Of a DNA stretch of 49,025 nucleotides, positions 7,969-15,889 are shown in pieces. This DNA comes from DASZGL01 sp035938875 (GTDB taxonomy: Bacteria; Chloroflexota; Dormibacteria; Aeolococcales; Aeolococcaceae), in the NCBI GenBank assembly GCA_035938875.1, contig DASZGL010000064.1:1-49025 (forward strand). Direction: 5' to 3'. The translations under genes and the position numbers were made by a program. Position 1 is the first letter of the stretch. Every line of letters begins with the position of its first letter. The notes below the pieces were generated by a model that had not been told where the DNA came from, ran no database searches, and saw only the letters and a list, made by a program, of their open reading frames with translations.

Positions 7969-8016
7969 CATTTGCGGGTACACTACGCCCCTCGCGGGCT
8001 GGGAGCTCCGCAAATG
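7969..8016. promoter_or_regulatory. 9-bp inverted repeat around the -10 of the DUF4388 gene
   Basis: CATTTGCGG (7969-7977) and CCGCAAATG (8008-8016) are perfect inverse complements 30 bases apart, enclosing TACACT at 7979-7984, the likely -10 for the plus-strand gene. Arm centres are 39 bp apart, near four helical turns, which could suit a dimeric regulator. In RNA only the second arm would be transcribed, so a DNA-level site is the better reading. Possible target of the adjacent response regulator (inference). Confidence 0.4.
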
Positions 8017-8077
8017 GCGCTCTGAGCTCGGCGGACAGCCTGGCATTTGGGCGGCATTGGAAGGAGCACAGCAAAGG

Positions 8078-9205
8078 GTGCAGACGCAGGGCTCGCTGAC
8101 CGACACCAGTCTGGCGGCGCTCCTCGAGGCAATGCAGTCGGAGCGCGCGACAGGGACACTGTCTGTCACCAACGGCGGTGACAGTTGCTCGCTCTACTTC
8201 CTCTTCGGCCATCTCTTCCACGCCGCCGGCGACACCGGCCAGGGCGAGGAGGCGGTGATCGACGCCCTGGGCTGGCACGACGGGCAGTTCACCTTCGATC
8301 CCCGCGCCAAGCTCCCCGCCGAGGAGACCATCAAGTCGGCAACGGGCGATCTCCTCGCCGAGGCGGAGCGCCGCGTGGGCGCTGCCGACAGCAACGGCAA
8401 CGCCCCGATCCCCGTCGAGGGGATGGCGGCGACAGAAGCGGTCGACGGCGCACTCGCCGAGCCGGCTGCGGTGTCAGTGTCGACCACGACTGGAGAGACA
8501 ACGGTGCCAACCGCAACCTACCCCGCTGCCCCGGCCCCGGCGCCCACCCGCGAGCTGCTCGGCAACCCCAGCGCGGTTCCCCTGAGTGAGCTCTACCCTC
8601 TGCCCGCCGGCAAGGCGATCTACGAAGCGCTGAAGAGCGCCTTCGTCGACTTCCCCAAGCTGCTCCGCACCCTCGACTCCGACAAGCACACCGGCTACGT
8701 CCGCCTGGAGGGTGATTCCTTCGACGGCGTCCTCCTGCTCCACGACGGCCACGTCCTCGAAGCGCTGTACAGCGACGGCTCCATCGTCCAGGGCATCGAC
8801 GCCTTCCAGCGACTCCGCACCCGCATGGAGCACGGCGAAGGGCTGCTCGACGTCGTCGAGCTCAGTGGGGAGACGGTGGTGGCCCTCGCGCAGCTGCTCA
8901 CCGCCCCGCCGCTGTTCACCGGGCTGCTCGGCCGGTTCATCAACTTCGAAGCGCTGCTCGAGTACCTCGCCGAAGAGCGCGTCGACGGCTCGCTGGTCGT
9001 CGCCGGAGGCTCGGAGATGGGCGTCATCCTGCTGCGCAAGGGCGAGATTCATGGCGCATACACGCACTCCAACCGCAGCCTCCAGAGCTCTGCGGCCACC
9101 GTCGGCGAGCTGGCCACCGAGAGGACGGCTCGTATCGAGGTGAAGGCTGGAGCCGGATCGCCAGAAGGCATTGACGTCGCGGCGGCACTGCGCACGCCGG
9201 TCTGA
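8078..9205 (+). CDS. DUF4388 (PATAN) domain protein
   Basis: A 375-aa protein with an N-terminal DUF4388/PATAN domain (about 4-85: GSLTDTSLAALLEAMQSERATGTLSVTNG... LYFLFGHLFHAAGD... WHDGQFTF), a low-complexity linker (about 95-165), and two related divergent domains (HTGYVRLEGDSFDGVLLLHDGHVLEALYSDGS and VDGSLVVAGGSEMGVILLRKGEIHGAYTHS). PATAN proteins accompany two-component, motility and polarity systems, and this gene is divergent from a response regulator. I chose GTG 8078 because AAGGAG lies 12 bases upstream; an upstream ATG at 7964 would fall within the promoter. Cytoplasmic; precise role unknown. Confidence 0.75.
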   Translation: MQTQGSLTDTSLAALLEAMQSERATGTLSVTNGGDSCSLYFLFGHLFHAAGDTGQGEEAVIDALGWHDGQFTFDPRAKLPAEETIKSATGDLLAEAERRVGAADSNGNAPIPVEGMAATEAVDGALAEPAAVSVSTTTGETTVPTATYPAAPAPAPTRELLGNPSAVPLSELYPLPAGKAIYEALKSAFVDFPKLLRTLDSDKHTGYVRLEGDSFDGVLLLHDGHVLEALYSDGSIVQGIDAFQRLRTRMEHGEGLLDVVELSGETVVALAQLLTAPPLFTGLLGRFINFEALLEYLAEERVDGSLVVAGGSEMGVILLRKGEIHGAYTHSNRSLQSSAATVGELATERTARIEVKAGAGSPEGIDVAAALRTPV

Positions 9206-9215
9206 CCCTTCACCG

Positions 9216-10970
9216 GTGGGTAGGGCGGCCACGGCCGCACGCTGTCTTGTCGTCGGCTCCCTCGTCCTGCCGCTGACCGCCTGCTTCAGCGCACCGCCGC
9301 AGATCTCCGCGCTGGTCCCGGCGAACAACGCCGGCAATGTCGCCGCCGACGCCCCGGTACGCATCTCCTTCGACCACGGCATCGACCGAGGTAGCGTCGT
9401 CGCGCGTCTGCACGTCTCCCCGCCGATCCCCGGGTGTGACCTGCAGGCGGCCTTCGTGGCCCGCAAGGGGGCCCCGTGCCGAATCAGCTGGAGCCCGGAC
9501 GGGAGCGTCCTCACCCTCGACCATCGCGGTGCCCTCTTCGCGCCGGCCACGACGTACGGCTTCAGCCTCTCCCCGGGCGTCGGTGACAGCAAGGGCGCGG
9601 TCAACTCGCTGGACCACCATTGGAGCTTCACCACCGCCAGTGCGCCCTCTGTCCGCGGGCTGAGCACCGGCGACGGTGTCACCGATGCGCGTGTCGACGC
9701 ACCGATCGTGGTCGCCTTCAGCACGGCGATGGACACGGCGACCACCGCGGCGGCGATCAGTCTGCGCCCGGACGTCCCGGGAACCAGGGTGGTTGCCAAC
9801 CAGGGCGACCACAGCCGGTTCGTGCTGCTTCCCGGCGAGCTGCTGCGCCCGGTCGCCCAGTACACGCTCACGGTGTCGCGAACCGCGACAGACGAGCACG
9901 GGCAGCCGCTGGACAGCGCCGCGGTCGCGCACTTCACCACCGGTGGCCTGACCGGTGCGCCGGGACACGTCCTGGTGCTGCTCCGCGCCAACGGCGAAGC
10001 ACCGACGCGGGTGCTGCTCACCGCGCTGGGCCCGGGGCAATCCGGTGACCCGGTGGCCGCGGCGACGGTGCTGTCCGCGCCACGCTGTGGGATCGACTTG
10101 TGCGGCACAGCACAGCGCGGAGCGCCCACGACGACCTTCGACGCCGTGGCGCTGTCCCCCGACGGGCAGCGCCTCGCGGTGGTCGAGCGCGACCAGACCT
10201 CGGCGGCACCGCAGCCGCTGAGCCTGCACCTGATCGAGCTGGCATCGGGCGCCGACATCACCGTCGCCGACGGCGGTCACCTGCCCTCGTGGTCGCCGGA
10301 TTCGGACCAGCTGGCGTACGCCACCGGCGACGCTGTCCGCATACGGTCCCTCGACGACGGCGCGGACTTCGCGCTGCCCATGGGTGACCCTCTCGTCTCG
10401 CCGCCGGTCTGGAGCGGCGACAGCGCGACTGTCGCCCTGCCCGTCCGGGATGCGGCTGGTATCGCGCACGTCGATCTCGCCAGCCCTCAACTGCGCATCC
10501 GCTACCCGGTACCCTCGCTGGGCGGAGAACTGGCCGATCCTGTCCTCAACCAGGACGGCACCACCCTGGCGTTGCATCACAAGACGCCGTCAGGGAGCGG
10601 GACGTGGCTGGTGCAGCTTCGTACCGGCGACGCTGCTCCGCGCCGGCTGGGCGCCGACCTCGTGCCCCTCGCATTCGCCGACTCCAACACCGTGGTGGCC
10701 GTCGAGCGTCCCGTGGACGGCAACCCCGGTCTGGTCCGGGTCACCGTCAGCGACGGCAACGTCAGCCGTCTTCCCGCGGGGCCCGCGAGCTCCGACCTGT
10801 CGAGCGTCGCCGTCGCCCCCGCGGCTCGCCAGCTCGCCTACCTGGAGCGCGACGCCAAGGGCGTCGTCCAGGCGGTCATCGTCAACGCCGACGGCAGCAA
10901 TCCGACGACGCTGACGACCCTCGCCCCAGCCGATCAGTTCGACGCCGTGGCCGTCGGCTTTGGCGGCTGA
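9216..10970 (+). CDS. Lipoprotein with Ig-like (Big_5-type) domains and a beta-propeller
   Basis: 584 aa. GTG 9216 opens a lipoprotein signal (LVVGSLVLPLTAC) whose lipobox Cys is followed by FSAPPQ. Two bacterial Ig-like domains follow (ISALVPANNAGNVAADAPVRISFDHGID and DARVDAPIVVAFSTAMDTATTAAAISL, each ending with W/HFTTG-type strands). From about residue 255 a TolB/WD40-like propeller shows repeated AVALSPDGQRLAV, LPSWSPDSDQLAYATGD and SVAVAPAARQLAYLERD blades. Extracytoplasmic, membrane-anchored. The architecture suggests binding or scaffolding rather than catalysis. It starts 10 bases after the DUF4388 stop, so the two are likely one operon. A copy of the hairpin element follows. Confidence 0.75.
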   Translation: MGRAATAARCLVVGSLVLPLTACFSAPPQISALVPANNAGNVAADAPVRISFDHGIDRGSVVARLHVSPPIPGCDLQAAFVARKGAPCRISWSPDGSVLTLDHRGALFAPATTYGFSLSPGVGDSKGAVNSLDHHWSFTTASAPSVRGLSTGDGVTDARVDAPIVVAFSTAMDTATTAAAISLRPDVPGTRVVANQGDHSRFVLLPGELLRPVAQYTLTVSRTATDEHGQPLDSAAVAHFTTGGLTGAPGHVLVLLRANGEAPTRVLLTALGPGQSGDPVAAATVLSAPRCGIDLCGTAQRGAPTTTFDAVALSPDGQRLAVVERDQTSAAPQPLSLHLIELASGADITVADGGHLPSWSPDSDQLAYATGDAVRIRSLDDGADFALPMGDPLVSPPVWSGDSATVALPVRDAAGIAHVDLASPQLRIRYPVPSLGGELADPVLNQDGTTLALHHKTPSGSGTWLVQLRTGDAAPRRLGADLVPLAFADSNTVVAVERPVDGNPGLVRVTVSDGNVSRLPAGPASSDLSSVAVAPAARQLAYLERDAKGVVQAVIVNADGSNPTTLTTLAPADQFDAVAVGFGG

Positions 10971-10977
10971 TCTTTCG

Positions 10978-11097
10978 AGGGGATGCTCCCGCCTCTCAAA
11001 GGGGGGAACTCCCCCCTAGGACATTGCCGACCGGGCTAAGCCCGGATCGGCCTTACCCCCCTCGGCCGTCCTCGACGGCCGGCGCGCCCTGGGGCGC
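10978..11097 (-). repeat. Multi-hairpin intergenic element, copy B (inverted)
   Basis: Read on the minus strand the order is H0 (GCGCC/GGCGC, about 11083-11097), H1 (GGCCGTC/GACGGCC, 11064-11080), H2 (CCGATCCGGGC/GCCCGGTCGG, 11027-11050) and H3 (GGGGGG/CCCCCC, 11001-11016), then a degenerate second H3 (about 10978-10992). H0 and H1 lie inside the HAD gene and encode its last residues; H2 and H3 fill the convergent gap. This is the only copy in this orientation. Confidence 0.8.
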
Positions 11098-11883
11098 GGG
11101 CTTGACGAGCGACAGTAGCTCGCTGAGGTCGGCGATGACCGGGCAGTCGACCTCGACCGTTGTGGTGCCGCCGATGCCGTCGCGCAGAGCGAAGTCGAAC
11201 ATGCCACGGCCTCCGCTGCGACTGCGATCGAGCAGCACGGCGTCCATCCCCGCGGCACGTGCGCCGAGGACGTCGGCGACATAGTTGTCACCAACGTGGA
11301 GGGCGGCGGCCGGGTCGGCGCCGGTGCGACGCAGCGCCTCGCGGAATATGGCAGTGTCGGGTTTCTGCGCCCCCATCGTCGCCGAGGCGACCAGGCAGTC
11401 GAAGTATCCGTCGAGGTCGTGGGTGCGGCAGACGGCGATCAGCGCATCGGTGAAGTTGGAGATGACAGCGAGCTGCAGGCCGGCGTCGCGGAGGGCGGCG
11501 AGGACGCTGTGCACCTCGGGAAAGACTCGCCAGGCACGCGGCGCCCAGAAGCGCTCGGTCAAGGCTCGTGCCATGTGCGCCACGTCGCCGCGAGCCCCGA
11601 GCTCGCCGAGGATCAGCTCGTTGTACTCCTGCCAGAAGGCGCGTGCCTCACCGAGCGACGACTCGAACGTGCGGCCGCGGCGCAGCGCATCCCGGTACAT
11701 CCGCTCGCCCACGTGCAGCGCCGCGTCGACGGTCGCGGCGTCGACGTCGAGGCCCAGCTCGACACACGACTCTCGATACAGCGTGGGCACGTCGGGGTGC
11801 ACGTACATCAGCGTGTCACCGAGGTCGAGGAAGACCGTGCGCAGCGGCGGCGCGTCCGGTGGCCGCAGCGGCCGCGCGCTCAG
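11053..11883 (-). CDS. HAD-superfamily hydrolase (phosphatase-like), apparent CTG start
   Basis: A 276-aa HAD phosphatase-like enzyme. Motif I VFLDLGDTL lies upstream of the first ATG (11808) in the same open frame, so the real N terminus must precede it. The only suitable codon is CTG 11883, which overlaps the stop of the glycosyltransferase (CTGA), mirroring other NTGA junctions. Motif II is VISNFTDAL, motif III Lys in GAQKPDTAIFREAL, motif IV HVGDNYVADVLGARAAGM. The second motif I Asp is shifted (DLGDT), as in some HAD branches. The C terminus (APQGAPAVEDGRGG) is encoded by a copy of the hairpin element. It is coupled to a glycosyltransferase, so it may remove a sugar phosphate in the same pathway (inference). 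Confidence 0.8.
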   Translation of the reverse strand: MSARPLRPPDAPPLRTVFLDLGDTLMYVHPDVPTLYRESCVELGLDVDAATVDAALHVGERMYRDALRRGRTFESSLGEARAFWQEYNELILGELGARGDVAHMARALTERFWAPRAWRVFPEVHSVLAALRDAGLQLAVISNFTDALIAVCRTHDLDGYFDCLVASATMGAQKPDTAIFREALRRTGADPAAALHVGDNYVADVLGARAAGMDAVLLDRSRSGGRGMFDFALRDGIGGTTTVEVDCPVIADLSELLSLVKPAPQGAPAVEDGRGG

Positions 11884-13187
11884 AGGCAGGCGCAGGCCTC
11901 GAGAGCGCCCGCGGGAACGGGATCCTCGACACAGTCGTAGAGCGCGACGAGACGGTCGGTCGAACGCTGCCAGGTGAACCCTGACGCCCGGTCACGCGCG
12001 GCGTCACCCATGCGTGCACGAAGCGGGGCGTCGCCGAGCAGGGCGATGATGCGCGAGGCGAACTCCCCAGCGTCACGGCCCTCGACGAGGTAGCCGCTGA
12101 CAGAGTCGGCGACGATGTCGACCAGCCCGCCGACGGCAGCAGCGACAACCGGCGTGCCCGACGCCTGGGCCTCCAGGGCGACCAGACCGAAGGTCTCGGT
12201 GTGAGAGGGCACCACGCAGACGTCAGCGAGGGCGTAGAGATCGGCAAGCCGCTGCGGCCCCGCGGCGCCAAGAAAGCGCACCCGGTCGCCGACACCCAGC
12301 GATTCGGCCATGGCCATCAGCCTGCCGCGCTCTCCGCCGGAGTCCACCGCCTGGCTACGACCGTCGCCGCTGTCCTCACCGACGACCAGGGTGACGACGT
12401 CGGCCATCTCGGCACGATGCGCGACCGCGGCCATCGCCTCGAGGAGGGTGTCGGCTCCCTTGAGACGCTCCAGCCGGCCCGCGTAGAGGACCACGCGGCG
12501 GCCCAGGAGACCGAGCTCGCGGCGCAGCGTTGCGGTCGGTCGTGGCGAGAACTGGTCGAGGTCGACACCTGGGGGAACGACGCACACACGCTCGGGCGCG
12601 GCGCCGTACAGGTCGACGAGCGCCGCCTCCTCGGACGCGCTCATCGCCACCATGCGATCGGCGGCGCGGACCAGGATCGCCTCCACCTCGGCCCGCTCGG
12701 GGTCTGCGGGCAGACCGACCGACTGCTTCAGCCGCGCCAGGGTGTGGAAGGACTGCACCAGGGGAATGTCCCAGCGCTGGGCGACGCGGCGGCCGGCCCA
12801 CCCGCTCAGCCAGTAGTGGGCGTGCACCAGGCGATACCGGCGCTGTTCGGAGTCGGCGTGTTCGAGCAGCCGGCGGCTGAATGCCGGGAGATGGCTGAGG
12901 ATCTCGCTCTTCGGCAGCGGTTCACTCGGACCCGCATTAAGACGCACCAGGCGGCTGCCCGGAGCGAGCATCTCCTCGGCGGGACTATGGGGATCGTCGC
13001 GCCGTACGAAGACGTCGCTGGGGATGCCGCGAGCGGCCAGACCGGCGCACAGGCGGTGGATGACGTGGTTCATGCCGCCGTTCTCGCCGCGGCCGAGCTC
13101 GCCGAGTGGCGACGCGTGCACCGACAGCACGGCGAGCGCCCGCGGGGCACCCCCGGGTCCGTCAGGCACGGGGCGCGTCAGCGACAT
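11880..13187 (-). CDS. GT4-family glycosyltransferase, MshA-like
   Basis: A 435-aa GT-B glycosyltransferase. N-terminal LSVHASPLGELGRGENGGMNHVIHRLCAGLAARG is close to the start of D-inositol-3-phosphate glycosyltransferase (MshA) and sucrose-phosphate synthase-like enzymes. VHAHYWLSGWAGRRV, VPPGVDLDQFSP, LYAGRLERLKGADTLLEAM, and the donor-binding ETFGLVALEAQASGTPVV (E-x7-E) follow. Cytoplasmic, nucleotide-sugar dependent. Whether it makes mycothiol is not shown; no other msh gene is seen. ATG 13187 (MSLTRPVPD) is chosen since longer forms would cross the divergent gene. The HAD phosphatase is coupled downstream, resembling an MshA plus phosphatase arrangement. Confidence 0.85.
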   Translation of the reverse strand: MSLTRPVPDGPGGAPRALAVLSVHASPLGELGRGENGGMNHVIHRLCAGLAARGIPSDVFVRRDDPHSPAEEMLAPGSRLVRLNAGPSEPLPKSEILSHLPAFSRRLLEHADSEQRRYRLVHAHYWLSGWAGRRVAQRWDIPLVQSFHTLARLKQSVGLPADPERAEVEAILVRAADRMVAMSASEEAALVDLYGAAPERVCVVPPGVDLDQFSPRPTATLRRELGLLGRRVVLYAGRLERLKGADTLLEAMAAVAHRAEMADVVTLVVGEDSGDGRSQAVDSGGERGRLMAMAESLGVGDRVRFLGAAGPQRLADLYALADVCVVPSHTETFGLVALEAQASGTPVVAAAVGGLVDIVADSVSGYLVEGRDAGEFASRIIALLGDAPLRARMGDAARDRASGFTWQRSTDRLVALYDCVEDPVPAGALEACACL

Positions 13188-13201
13188 GAGAGAGACCCGG
13201 C

Positions 13202-13207
13202 TAGGGT
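13202..13207 (+). promoter_or_regulatory. -10 box TAGGGT of the MGDG-synthase-like gene
   Basis: TAGGGT lies 7 bases before ATG 13215, giving a leaderless transcript. The 27-base divergent gap to the other glycosyltransferase must also hold that gene's promoter. Confidence 0.45.
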
Positions 13208-13214
13208 AACGCAC

Positions 13215-14378
13215 ATGGGCGCACCCCTCCTCTTCCTCGTTGCCGACACCGGAGGCGGGCATCGCGCGTGCGCCGGCGCGGTGGCGCGCGCGGTCGCGAC
13301 GCGCTATCCCGGGCGCTTCAGCACCCACGTCCTCAATCCGTTCGACGACGCCGCGCCGAGGCTCGTCGGCAACGTGACGCGCCTCTACTCGCCGCTGATC
13401 CGCCGCGCGCCGTGGCTGTGGGGGGCGCTGTACCACGCCACCGACTCGGCGGCGATGGTGAGCGCGCTCCGCACCTCGGTGCTCCGTTTCGTCGAGCCCG
13501 GCCTCGACGACGTGCTGCGCACCGTGCAGCCGGCCGCCGTCGTCTCCTTCCACCCTCTGCTCAACCACGTCGCCGCTCGGTCCCGGCGACGCGTGTGTCC
13601 GGCGGTGCCGCTGATCACCGTGGTCACCGACCTCGTCGATGTACACGCCGCGTGGATCTGCCCGGACGTCGATGCCCTGGTCACCGCGTCACCGGTGGGC
13701 CGCGACCGCTGCCGCCGCGCCGGCATCCCCGCCGATCGCTGCCTGGTCCTGGGACTGCCGGTCGACGCCAGCTTCGCCGCAGAGGCACTCACCCCGGCAG
13801 AGCGCCGGGTGCTTCGCAGCCGCCTCGGCCTCGATTCCGATCGCTTCACCGTCCTGCTCACCGGTGGCGGCGAGGGCTCTGGCGGCATCCTGCGCCGTGC
13901 CCGAGCCCTGCTCGGCAGCATCCCGGGATTGCAACTTATCGTCATCTGTGGCCGCAACGCGTCACTGGCTGAAAGGCTTTCCGCGCTGCCGATCGCAGAA
14001 GATACGCGCCTGGTGGTGCAGGGATTCGTGGACAACATGGCGGAGTGGATGCGAAGCGCTGACGTCGCGGTCAGCAAGGCCGGTCCGGGCACCATCGCCG
14101 AGGCTCTCTGCTGCGAGGTGCCGCTGCTGCTCACCGCCCATCTCCCCGGTCAGGAACACGGCAACATCGACTACGTGCTCGCCACCGGAACGGGCAGCTA
14201 CGTCCCCCGGATCCGCGACCTGGTCGGCGCCGTCGCCGAGCTGGCCCGTCCCGGCAGCGCAGCGCTCGCCTCGATGCGTGACGCGTTGCACCGCATGGCG
14301 CGGCCGAACGCCGCCGTGGAGACCGCAGCTGTCATCGCCGAGCACATCGACAACGCGTCCGTATCGAGGACTCCGTGA
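13215..14378 (+). CDS. MGDG-synthase-like glycosyltransferase (GT28 family)
   Basis: A 387-aa GT28-type enzyme related to plant MGDG synthase and bacterial processive diacylglycerol glucosyltransferases, which add sugar to diacylglycerol at the membrane. The N-terminal acceptor domain has LVADTGGGHRACAGAVARAV and ITVVTDLVDVHAAWICPDVDALVTAS. The C-terminal donor domain has LLTGGGEGSGGI, LIVICGRNASL, VQGFVDNMAEWMRSADVAVSKAGPGTIAEAL and LLLTAHLPGQEHGN. ATG 13215 follows a -10 by 7 bases. recF overlaps its stop (GTGA), so a lipid-glycan gene leads the recF-dciA operon. Confidence 0.85.
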   Translation: MGAPLLFLVADTGGGHRACAGAVARAVATRYPGRFSTHVLNPFDDAAPRLVGNVTRLYSPLIRRAPWLWGALYHATDSAAMVSALRTSVLRFVEPGLDDVLRTVQPAAVVSFHPLLNHVAARSRRRVCPAVPLITVVTDLVDVHAAWICPDVDALVTASPVGRDRCRRAGIPADRCLVLGLPVDASFAAEALTPAERRVLRSRLGLDSDRFTVLLTGGGEGSGGILRRARALLGSIPGLQLIVICGRNASLAERLSALPIAEDTRLVVQGFVDNMAEWMRSADVAVSKAGPGTIAEALCCEVPLLLTAHLPGQEHGNIDYVLATGTGSYVPRIRDLVGAVAELARPGSAALASMRDALHRMARPNAAVETAAVIAEHIDNASVSRTP

Positions 14379-15574
14379 GTCCCCGCACCTGCCGCGTCGA
14401 GCGGCTTCGCCTATTTCGCTTTCGCAACTACAGTGACGAGACGGTCGAGCTCGCCCCCGGTCTCAACGTCGTCAGTGGCGCCAACGCGCAGGGCAAGACC
14501 AACCTGCTGGAGGCGGTGGCCACCCTGGCGCTCACCCGATCACCACGCGCGGCGTCGGCAGCAGAGCTGATCACCTGGGGTGAGAACGCGTGCAGGCTGG
14601 AGGCGCGGGTCATCCGTCCCGACGGTCCAACGCTGCTCGACGTCAGGGTGGAGCGGACCGCGAGCGCAGCCGTCGACAGTGAGGTGGCGGCCGGCGAACG
14701 GGCGGTGCGCCGCACCCTCGTCGACGGCAAGGAGCGTGCCGCGCGGTCGCTGCTGGGGCTGTGCCCGGTGGTGCTCTTCTGGCCCGAGGACCTGATGCTG
14801 GTCAAGGGTGGTCCTGAGGGACGGCGGCGCCTCCTCGACGTGGTGCTCTCCCAGCTCGACCAGCGCATCGCCGTCGAGCTCCTCCGCTACCGGCGAATCC
14901 TCGAGCAGCGCAACGCTCTCCTCCGCCAGCTGCGCGGCTACGGCGCAGCCGACGCCACCCTCGGCGCGTTCACCGAGGAGCTGGCGCGCTCCGGCGGCGC
15001 CATCCGCGTTGCCCGGCATCGCCTGTCCAGCGCGCTGAGCCCGCTCGCGGCCACCGCCCACGACGAGCTGAGCGACGGAGGCGAGGCGCTCTCGCTGCGC
15101 TACGTCGGCGGGGAGGACGCGACCGCCGGCGGCGAGGGTGCCGCCGCAGAGCTCGCCGCGGAGCTGGCCTCGCGCCGCAACGAGGAGCTCGCCCGCGGCG
15201 TCACCGTGGCCGGGCCCCATCGCGACGACGTCGAGTTTCTTCTCGACGGCCGTCCAGCCCGAACCACGGCGTCGCAGGGGCAGCAGCGCAGCGTGGTCCT
15301 GGCCTGCAAGCTCGCCGAGGTTCGCCACGTCGCCGCCGTCGCCGGCATGGCCCCGGTGCTGCTCCTCGACGACGTCCTCAGCGAGCTCGACGGCGAGCGT
15401 CGCCGCCGCCTGCTCGCCGGACTCGGCGCCGGGGCTCCGTCACAGACGCTGCTGACCACGACGGAGACGTCGCCACTGCACCTCGACGACGACGCGGCCG
15501 AGGTGCGGCGGCTCGTGGTTCGTCAGGGGCACGTCGAGCACGTTCGCGACAGCGGTACGGTGGTGCCGACATGA
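14375..15574 (+). CDS. recF: DNA replication and repair protein RecF
   Basis: An SMC-like ATPase that loads RecA at gapped DNA through RecOR. 399 aa, slightly longer than the usual 360-375. N-terminal LRLFRFRNYSDETVELAPGLNVVSGANAQGKTNLLEAV holds Walker A. Further motifs are the SPR signature (LTRSPRAAS), WPEDLMLVKGGPEGRRRLLD, ASQGQQRSVVLACKLAE (signature motif) and PVLLLDDVLSELDGERRRRLL (Walker B/D-loop). GTG 14375 overlaps the upstream glycosyltransferase stop; dciA overlaps downstream by ATGA. It is convergent to dnaN instead of downstream of it, which is unusual. Confidence 0.96.
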   Translation: MSPRTCRVERLRLFRFRNYSDETVELAPGLNVVSGANAQGKTNLLEAVATLALTRSPRAASAAELITWGENACRLEARVIRPDGPTLLDVRVERTASAAVDSEVAAGERAVRRTLVDGKERAARSLLGLCPVVLFWPEDLMLVKGGPEGRRRLLDVVLSQLDQRIAVELLRYRRILEQRNALLRQLRGYGAADATLGAFTEELARSGGAIRVARHRLSSALSPLAATAHDELSDGGEALSLRYVGGEDATAGGEGAAAELAAELASRRNEELARGVTVAGPHRDDVEFLLDGRPARTTASQGQQRSVVLACKLAEVRHVAAVAGMAPVLLLDDVLSELDGERRRRLLAGLGAGAPSQTLLTTTETSPLHLDDDAAEVRRLVVRQGHVEHVRDSGTVVPT

Positions 15575-15864
15575 AGGAGCGCCTCCTCGCCGACGGCTTG
15601 GACGCCGCCCTGCGCGGCCTCGGGGTGCGGCGCCAGGTGCGTGAGGCCCAGGTGGCGACGGTCTTCGCCGAGGTGATCGGTGGCCAGCTCGCCGCCATCT
15701 GCCGTGCGGTCTCGTTGGAACGGGGCACGTTGTGCATCGCCACGGCGCACTCGGCGCTGGCCCATCAACTGCAGCTCGAGGCACCCCAGCTCATCGCCGC
15801 TCTCAACGCGCACATGGGCACCGATGCGGTGCGCCGCCTGCGCTTCGTTCCGCTATCGGGTTAG
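15571..15864 (+). CDS. dciA: DciA family protein (DUF721), replicative helicase loader/operator
   Basis: A 97-aa protein of the DUF721/DciA family, ancestral partners of the DnaB helicase in bacteria lacking DnaC/DnaI. Sequence features: LLADGLDAALRGLGVRRQVREAQVATVFAEVIG, then RAVSLERGTLCIATAHSALAHQLQLEAPQLIAALNAHMG, the KH-like part with the family's V-A-S/HSA-x-A-x-x-L pattern. ATGA overlap with recF. Placement after recF matches the actinobacterial recF-DUF721 arrangement. Confidence 0.88.
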   Translation: MKERLLADGLDAALRGLGVRRQVREAQVATVFAEVIGGQLAAICRAVSLERGTLCIATAHSALAHQLQLEAPQLIAALNAHMGTDAVRRLRFVPLSG

Positions 15865-15869
15865 GCTCC

Positions 15870-15886
15870 TCGCGCGCGACGCGCGA
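15870..15886. terminator. GC hairpin between convergent dciA and dnaN
   Basis: TCGCGCG and CGCGCGA are perfect inverse complements around a 3-base loop in the 25-base convergent gap. There is no T-tract on either side, so this is at most a weak or factor-dependent terminator. Confidence 0.3.
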
Positions 15887-15889
15887 CCG

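Noticed and set aside
12201..13214. N-terminal extension of the MGDG-synthase-like gene
   Set aside because: It is antisense to the MshA-like gene; the promoter and ATG 13215 define the real start.
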